From Prostheceraeus crozeri (taxonomy: Eukaryota > Platyhelminthes > Polycladida > Euryleptidae), in contig CAJQUW010008680.1 of assembly GCA_907163375.1 (NCBI GenBank), positions 372,001 through 436,000 of the forward strand: a stretch of DNA of 64,000 nt. Direction: 5' to 3'. A program made the translations under genes and the position numbers. Of the stretch, positions 55,880-64,000 are shown one piece after another. The notes beneath the pieces are model-generated. The model made no database searches, was not told where the DNA came from, and saw only the letters and a list, made by a program, of their open reading frames with translations. The first letter of the stretch is position 1, and the number at the start of each line of letters is the position of its first letter.

Positions 55880-56052
55880 GTTGTAGTGTTGTGGACCAAC
55901 ATGTTCCTGCTTGCGACTCATTGGATCCATCTGACAAACAAGACAGTGATTCGGACAGCTCAGAAGAACTACAAGTCGTGTCTCCCATTGTGTCAACAAG
56001 ACGTGGATCAAGAAGTCGTCGAACTCCCGCGTATCTTCGTGATTATGTGACT
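55880..56052 (+). pseudogene. gypsy-like Pol, extreme C-terminus
   Basis: The plus strand reads DQHVPACDSLDPSDKQDSDS, then STRRGSRSRRTPAYLRDYVT and a stop (about 56050-56052). The basic 'R-x-RR-x-P-x-YL-x-DYV' end is the common terminus of Ty3/gypsy-type polyproteins after integrase. It directly precedes the polypurine-like tract and LTR, the normal position. It is cut at its upstream side by the TOP1 junction. Confidence 0.75.
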
Positions 56053-56103
56053 TAAATGATTGATTTTATCAGCTGTTTTGTGATTTTTAAGATCACGGGA
56101 GGT

Positions 56104-56644
56104 GTAAGAGTATGATTCATTTTATCAGCTGTCTTTAGTGATGTTTAACTGAACTGACTTTTTCGATGACACTCTCTTATGTTAATTGAAATATGTTTCT
56201 CTTAAGTGATTCTTCAAGGTCACATAGAGATGCGAATGTTGAATGTTGAGTAAGATATCTCCAGGTAATTGTGCTGTGTGGTTAGATGTCTTTGGACTTT
56301 TATAGAGTTCTAGAATGCTAATACTCATGTGATATGTTGATGTAGCATGTTATCTGCTTACGCAGATAGCTATTGTTCAAGGACTTTTATGGATTTTAAA
56401 AACGGTAGCTAGGCAGAAGTAGTTTCTGTTAACTTGATTTACGCCTGAGCTGCGGTTGGTTGTCTGGAGCAAATATTGTAAGTTTGGTCTTGCAGTTGCG
56501 TATTGGGTCCTGTGTTGTACATCTAGGTGTAGGTAGCTAGGCTTTTCGGAGGTTGTACAATTGTATGGTATTGAGGGTTGAGACAAAGTGTAATTTTGGG
56601 TGCACAATAAAGAACATAACAAAACAAAGCTTGCATATTCTACA
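56104..56644 (+). repeat. 3' LTR
   Basis: Begins TGTAAGAGTATG and ends ATTCTACA. Contains AATAAAGAACATAAC near the 3' end (polyadenylation signal in place). Its first 24 bp are duplicated at 55314-55337; the rest has no second copy in the window. Confidence 0.85.
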
Positions 56645-56649
56645 TATAG

Positions 56650-58047
56650 TCTAGGCAATCGACAGAAAAGTTATATTTTAACGCCACAATTTGTAATTGT
56701 CTAAAGAGCGGGCTCATTCTACAGAGAAAAATAAATCCCTCATTAATACATTCAAAATCTGGGATAATCGAATTTGGAACTAGTTGAATTTTTCAGTTAG
56801 CGTCACTTGTCGATTTCAATAAATACGCTTAGTCCAATGAAATTTCAGATACGCTGAATGGCAGGCAATCAAATTGAAAAAGACGAATACGGTGCCAAAC
56901 TCTGTCTTTTTGTCCATATCCACATTGTCATCTGCAATAACAGCGGTGTTTCCTAAATTACTGGCTTCAAATTATTTGATTTTTCAGATATTTTAGCCTT
57001 CACATGCCAAAATGAATTAATGCACCAAAAATTTGGTGAGGCATGACAATCTGTTAATTTCTTCACTTGGGATGCACTGTTTGTATCATAAAAGAAACAC
57101 TGTTACCTATAAACCTATTATGAGTAGTGTTCAATAAAATCTATTGCTGTTATTCATATAACAAATACATAGATGTAATTGTGGATGAATAGACGTGTTA
57201 GTCACAACTTCATATTTGCTTTTCCAATGGTCTATAAGTGATTTGAACTGATTCAGGTGCTCAATTTTCGCAAAAATTGACAAAAATTATTGATTTTCAA
57301 AAGTTACTTTTGGAAGTCAAATTTGTGATGTTCCTACAGCCACGTTTTTAATAAAATTGAGGTTGATTGTCAGAAATACGTGGAAATGAAATTTAATGAA
57401 ATAGAGTAGAGTCGTATTACATCTTTGGAGCAATATCAAAATATGTCCAGGGACTCTAGGAGCCTCCTTCCTCCGGCTAAATAGGGACAGCAGCTGTTTT
57501 GCAGAAATTGCAATTTTCCATGTCATTTTTTTTTGTCATTAGCAAGATTTTCTCTAAATTTTCAAAATGTTCACAAGGATTCTTTTTCTCTGCAAATTGA
57601 GTCCACTCTTGAAATCATTACAATTTGTGTCGGGTTAAGATGATTTGCCGTAAAATGCATAAATGGAGCCTGTGAGAGTATATTTGTCATTTCCCATAAA
57701 TGCAGTCGTAATCGATCAGTTTTCAAAGGTTTTCCTTGTTATTTATTTATATGTATTTATTATTATTTTATTTGTTTTTTTATTGTCTATTTCAGTCAGG
57801 GCTGCATTGTGAAATAGTTTCTAAAATAGCAAAAACATTTAGCAGACTCGTTGAGACGAAGGAATAATACATAGAAAACTGTTTTTTTCATAATACATTT
57901 CCGGCAAAACAATGCACATAAAGAATAATGGGAAAACCTTGAAGACTTATAATCGGTTGCAACAACATTGATTGGATGATGACGAAACGACTTTTATTCC
58001 ATTTCAAGATCATCTCACGCATTAATCTCAATACCTGTTTCTTTCAG
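56650..58047. other. ANKRD55 intron 3, end; includes repeat family C copy 2
   Basis: 57270-57540 is the second copy of interspersed family C (see 45110-45380), same orientation. The remainder is AT-rich and unrecognised. Confidence 0.5.
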
Positions 58048-58108
58048 CGTTATGCTTCTTTTGCTCCAGTCAGTAAAGCACATTAACGTGAATCATCAAG
58101 ATTTTGAG
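58048..58108 (+). CDS. ANKRD55: ANKRD55-like gene, exon 4
   Basis: Acceptor CTGTTTCTTTCAG (ending at 58047), entry phase 2. The leading C completes Asn, then VMLLLLQSVKHINVNHQDFE, ending GAG|GTAAGA in phase 0. The human counterpart is LLTVLLQQS...EINHQDNE. 61 bp; forms the second helix and loop of ankyrin repeat 4. Confidence 0.87.
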
Positions 58109-58379
58109 GTAAGATTTTGTTTTCAAGATTCTTTCTTATGTCATTAATGAGTGTATAATTTAAGTAAATTAAGATTATCCTCACCTTTTGTCCCCATATT
58201 TGCCTTGAAGCCAATTATTCATCTGCGGAGTGGAAAACAATTCATACTGTAGATTAAGGTTTTTATTCCATTTATTTTGGATACAACATAAAATGACAGC
58301 AGTGAAAAGAAAATGTGAAGCAGAGTTGGAACCGACTCAGAATTTCGGGCTCCGGGCCTGCGTCTTAAATTCTTTGCTG

Positions 58380-58720
58380 AACAGTTAGTCCGGCAGCCAG
58401 AACGAGTTTCTGCAGGGAGCGAGGCAGAATGAGATTTTCACAGAATGATGTACACCCTATGTCTACTACGAATCGGCACGTCTGCCGAGTTCTAGTGAGT
58501 TCCTCCTTTTGTCAGACAGGATCAAAGAAAAACATACGTAAATCCAATGGGACGCAGATTGCAGTTTTTGGCAAAAATGAAATTTTGCATGTTTTCGCTT
58601 ATCAACTGGAAAGTATTAAGGCCAGAGTCATAATTTTTGACATGGAATGTCTTCAGGTCATTTCCTTTCATGTCCATGCACCCCTGTCTATAAAGCAAAA
58701 CACACTTAGATTTGGCGAGC
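58380..58720 (+). repeat. Interspersed repeat family A, copy 4
   Basis: The longest plus-oriented copy: GAGTTTCTGCAGGGAGCGAG, AATGATGTACACCCTATGTC, TCTGCCGAGTTCTAGTGAG, AGACAGGATCAAAGAAAAA, CATGGAATGTCTTCAGGTCA. The open frame through it is not conserved in other copies. Confidence 0.65.
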
Positions 58721-60913
<2,193 letters not shown>

Positions 60914-61042
60914 GGTATGACTGCACTTCATTGGTCATGCTTTCACAATCGACCGGAACACATGGGCCTCCTTCTGGAAGTCAAGGCTGACCGCAACTCA
61001 ACAGATGTGGACGGCAAGACTGCTTTGCATTGGGCAGCTCAG
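60914..61042 (+). CDS. ANKRD55: ANKRD55-like gene, exon 5
   Basis: Acceptor TTTTTCCTTGCATCAACAG, phase 0 to phase 0. Reads GMTALHWSCFHNRPEHMGLL, LEVKADRNSTDVDGKTALHW, AAQ, and a GTAAAA donor. Human ANKRD55 reads [20 protein letters not shown] and FKTALHWAVQ. 43 codons: ankyrin repeat 5 and the first helix of repeat 6. The match to the family is strongest here, including the unusual HN-x-P-x-H. Confidence 0.93.
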
Positions 61043-61299
61043 GTAAAAGGATTTTTCTCTTTATATCCTCCTCTTCTCGTATTGTACACTGAGTTCTGCT
61101 CAATTAGAGTTCAGTTCCACTACTGATTAAAGTTTGCGGGATGAATTGCTGTCCTTGCATGTGAACACATGTGATCATTCATCTGCTTGCAAGTGTTAAC
61201 GACGAATTCAGGACTGACTTGATAGTTTCGCGTTCGCATTTAAGCTTAGTTTGCACTGAGCCGGTGACTGAAAGGCATTACACACATTGTCACTCAGAC

Positions 61300-61474
61300 C
61301 AGAGCTGAAAACGGGTCCGCGGGTCTCTAGGCATGCATATAGGTACATAATAAGAATGATTAAGAGCAGCTAAACATGCACTAATTTATGATGAATTATG
61401 TATAAATTCAGGACCCAGAAATGCGGGTTACGGGTCACAGGCTCAACGGGTCATCCGGGTCACTTTCAGCTCTC
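61300..61474. mobile_element. hAT-type MITE, 175 bp
   Basis: TIRs CAGAGCTGAAAACGGGTC and the complement of its right end (GAGAGCTGAAAGTGACCCGG), with CGGGTC repeats inside. Flanks ACTCAGAC (61292-61299) and AATCAGAC (61475-61482), 7 of 8, consistent with an 8-bp duplication. Non-coding. Confidence 0.7.
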
Positions 61475-61609
61475 AATCAGACTGACAGCAACTACGCGAA
61501 CGTCATGTTGAAATTAAGTGGCTTCCATGGAAATTGTCCAAAAAAACATTTTCCAGACATGGTTTAGAAAGTGACCCCCTAGAAATCCGACATTATATAA
61601 TATTAATGG

Positions 61610-61870
61610 ACTAGCTTACATGCTCACTTTTACTTGGATGCGCTTGAACAGTTCAAGTGATCGTGGCGACCAGATCTCGTAAGTCATGGCGGTCCTGGGC
61701 ATGGACAAAGAGCTCGGGCAGCGGGAGGCGTCTTGCACTTGCGAAATCCATGACAGCTGCGGGCGACTCCAACCATGCGGCGTGGGATAGCTTTTAGTAC
61801 AGGAATAGGCAGGTTGGAGCGAACAATGTGGCCCAGAAGGCGTAATCGACTGGTGGAGATTTTCCATAGA
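61610..61870 (-). pseudogene. LINE C-terminal fragment (L1/RTE-like end)
   Basis: The minus strand reads RRLRLLGHIVRSNLPIPVLK, then in another frame GWSRPQLSWISQVQDASRC and a third frame matching 'A-x-DR-x-x-WR'. R-x-LGH-(I/V)-x-R and G-x-x-R-P-x-x-xW-x-x-x-(V/I)-x-x-D are the standard C-terminal end of many LINE proteins. Three frames, so decayed. No tail identified. Confidence 0.55.
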
Positions 61871-62094
61871 TTCCCAAACCTCGAGAAAAACTTAAAATGG
61901 ACTAGAACGAACCTTAAAGATGAGCGCTGAATCGAATTTCACAAGTTTGAAACCCTACTCGAACTGAAACATTACACAAACCCGACACGAGCTGGAGGTC
62001 AGGCTGGGTAGAGAAATTTTGCTCAAATCCTAAACATGATAGAAAATACTAGAGTCCGACCCGACCCGCCCAGATTACACACCGTGGACAAGCG

Positions 62095-62690
62095 ATGCCA
62101 TGACAACAGAACCTAAAGAATTGCGACTTCTGGTAGCTGAAAATGGGAAGGTACAGGCCACAGAATAACACAGGTTGTCTCTTCTTCTGTTTGTCTAGAA
62201 AGGAAGCATTGGAACATGCAACGTCAATAAAATGGCACAATGTGCTGACATACTGCCATAGCAATCGAACAATGAGCAGCCATTTTAGCATTAAACACAC
62301 CAAATTGTGCGAAGTACCAGTGACTGTTATCAACCGGATTACACAGCAAACAGACTCAGTCGATGTCAAGCTGTACAGAGAAGTGTATGAACGCTTTTCG
62401 GTCGCCTGCCATCTTCTTTTAATAATGATCGGAGGGTCCAACATTATCGAGAAAATTTTTGCGCAATGATCTGGATTCTTCGAATCTGAAGGAATCGTGG
62501 CGATTGGAGAATTTTGAAGGAATTCACAGCAATCCGCAAGCGACGCACGTCTATTTTTCCTATCTCTGAAAGGAATCAAAATTTCTTTTTGCCCACTTAC
62601 TAAGTTCCTGCATGTGCCATCGCTTTGAATCAGTTTGCACTTCTAGCAAAGTGACAAGCTTAAGCAATGTAATTCTGTGGTACAGGTACC
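62095..62690 (-). repeat. Interspersed repeat family B, copy 2
   Basis: Inverted relative to copy 1 at 28990-29480 and slightly longer. Open frames on both strands (62049-62579 minus, 62143-62469 plus) are not consistently shared with copy 1. Class unknown. Confidence 0.7.
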
Positions 62691-62921
62691 TTGTTATTAC
62701 ATTGTGTGATTAAAGCCTTGTTGGACTTGGCTGGAAGGATAACCGATACTGTAATCAACTAATCAGCATTGAGCTCTCGAAGATTTGCAAATTCAATATT
62801 TGCAACAATGAATAATTTTGATGCGCACATTCTAAAGGCAAAAATGAAATCATAACAAACTAAAATCAATAAGTTGAAGTGAATGTGAAGTTGAAGTGTA
62901 TGCGTGGCAATTATTTTCTAG

Positions 62922-63106
62922 AATGGTGGAACAAAATGCTGTCAAACGTTTCTGTCCACCTCCGATGGAACAAAACTTATCAACCAGCCGGATTACAGCG
63001 GCAAATCAAGCTTGCATTATGCCGCCGCGGCCGGCCGATTGGAGACTCTTCAAGTTCTTCTCAGCTGTCACGGTGCTCGTATCGATCAAGCAGACCCAGA
63101 CGACAG
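62922..63106 (+). CDS. ANKRD55: ANKRD55-like gene, exon 6 (last in window)
   Basis: Acceptor TTATTTTCTAG (ending at 62921), phase 0. Reads NGGTKCCQTFLSTSDGTKLI, NQPDYSGKSSLHYAAAAGRL, then ETLQVLLSCHGARIDQADPD and DR in phase 2 before GTGAGC. Human ANKRD55 has SGNRILCSIILS...[20 protein letters not shown] and ends LDVDDR at the equivalent boundary. Completes ankyrin repeat 6 and adds repeat 7. The rest of the protein (human total about 614 residues) lies right of the window. Confidence 0.9.
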
Positions 63107-64000
63107 GTGAGCTCTATGATGTTCTATAAATACTTCCAATACCATACTTTCGTGAAGTTTCAGCTTTTCAAAAATTATTTCGAAAAAAGGCTATTATTTA
63201 CTGATTACAACCTTAATTGTGTTGCAAAATTAAGTTAAAATCAAGTGCCCCGGCGTGTTTCGTCCGAAACTGTCTCAAATGTCGCACAAATGTGGAAGAG
63301 TATTTCAATGTAGAATAGTTCTGGTAATTCATTTTTGTTCATGTCACCTAAGAAGCTCTGGCGCTTTCATCGCCATGAAGCGAGCTTCAGCCATTCTAGT
63401 CGTAATCACATTGGATCGTTGAACATAAATGTCACATTATCATCAGTTGCTTCCATCTCTTTCACCAGCATAAATCAAAAAGGAAAATAACTGCAATGTG
63501 TGCAATAGTCACATGCACGTCACGTGTAGTGAGTATATAATAAATTGAAAAAAATTGAAAACGTTATTGGCCCTAAATACAGGTGCAAAAGCAAGTTTTC
63601 AGTTTATTGTTTCAATTGTTTATGGTACAATGGCCTTTATGGGGAACAAAGTTGTCACCCTCAAGACTTGGTTGTCAAGAACACGAACGTTTACGTAATA
63701 TTCGTAACAGAGATTCCAGACAGCATCTCATCTTCTAAAATTTCATGTTGGCAAGAGGGGTGGAAATAAGTGATTGTAAGATTCATTTTCAACAATTTAG
63801 TGCGATTACGACGAGAATGGCTGAAGATCGCTCCATAGCGATGAAAATGCCCAAGCTTAATCGACGTCATTTTTAATGCATTATCAGATATGTTATAAGG
63901 AAGTGATTGTCTTTTTCAAAATGAATTCTGAAAAAAACTGAAACTAAAATGAACCACCAGTGTCGACGCACAATCAACAAACTTGTGTGAAGTCTTTACA
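63107..64000. other. ANKRD55 intron 6, 5' part
   Basis: No further exon seen before the window end. It contains the MITE at 63350-63858. Confidence 0.5.
63350..63858. mobile_element. MITE with about 80-bp inverted ends
   Basis: The left arm (63350-63430) and right arm (63780-63858) are imperfect inverted copies (CTTCAGCCATTCTAGTCGTA on the left, complement with one mismatch on the right; both with TTTCATCGC at the outer side). Superfamily not assigned because no duplication could be fixed. Confidence 0.7.

Larger units (their letters stand above)
55314..56644 (+). mobile_element. Ty3/gypsy-type element carrying a topoisomerase I fragment
   Basis: Starts with TGTAAGAGTATGATTCATTT (55314-55337 in full, 24 bp identical to the start of the LTR at 56104), then an antisense TOP1 fragment, then the extreme C-terminus of a gypsy-like pol, a purine-rich tract ending in GGGAGG, and a 541-bp 3' LTR (56104-56644, TG...CA). 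The flanks carry a perfect 5-bp duplication TATAG (55309-55313 and 56645-56649). The unit therefore integrated as one piece (or was later internally deleted) with the host-derived segment inside. Confidence 0.85.

Noticed and set aside
62879..63238. Two overlapping plus-strand frames around 62.9-63.2 kb
   Set aside because: Both are out of frame with the ankyrin exon at 62922-63106, which has splice sites and family similarity.

Overview
This is animal (metazoan) nuclear DNA, AT-rich and dominated by transposable elements. It is not bacterial, organellar or viral. The evidence is a multi-exon host gene with consensus GT/AG introns and exact reading-phase continuity, plus remnants of P, hAT, Tc1/mariner, PIF/Harbinger, Penelope-like, non-LTR and Ty3/gypsy elements. 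The host genes are recognisable but diverged, which suggests an invertebrate. I cannot name the species.

Host genes. Six coding exons on the + strand (26728-26788, 45622-45875, 53316-53425, 58048-58108, 60914-61042, 62922-63106) join in frame into about 266 codons. They match the N-terminal ankyrin-repeat half of ANKRD55, and the gene runs off the right edge. At 15264-15372 a short terminal exon carries the end of a kinesin motor domain, closest to kinesin-14/KCBP-type kinesins; the rest of that gene must lie to the left of the window.

Layout. 1-14.5 kb is a Russian doll. A Tc1/mariner element (- strand; its parts lie at both ends) was split by a 5'-truncated non-LTR element and by a ZBED-type hAT element (1343-13749). 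The hAT transposase exon was split by a 9.0 kb P element (2323-11357). The THAP-domain exon of that P element was split by a 4.8 kb palindromic foldback element (5853-10674) whose arms differ by exactly two 343-bp tandem units. 15-21 kb holds the kinesin exon, a decayed Tc1 element, and a non-LTR reverse transcriptase pseudogene split by a Harbinger-type MITE that itself contains a hAT MITE. 21-26 kb is mostly featureless.

26.7-64 kb is ANKRD55. Its introns contain two head-to-head pairs of Penelope-like 3' ends plus a third copy, several MITEs with intact target-site duplications (P-like, Harbinger, hAT), perfect hairpins, three interspersed repeat families I cannot classify, a nearly complete CR1/L2-like element, and a Ty3/gypsy element carrying an antisense fragment of the topoisomerase I mRNA between LTR sequences, with a perfect TATAG duplication.

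No intact autonomous element was found: every transposase or reverse transcriptase has frameshifts, stops or truncation. Coordinates of exons, TIRs and TSDs were read from the sequence. Family names come from recognising protein motifs by eye, not from a database search.
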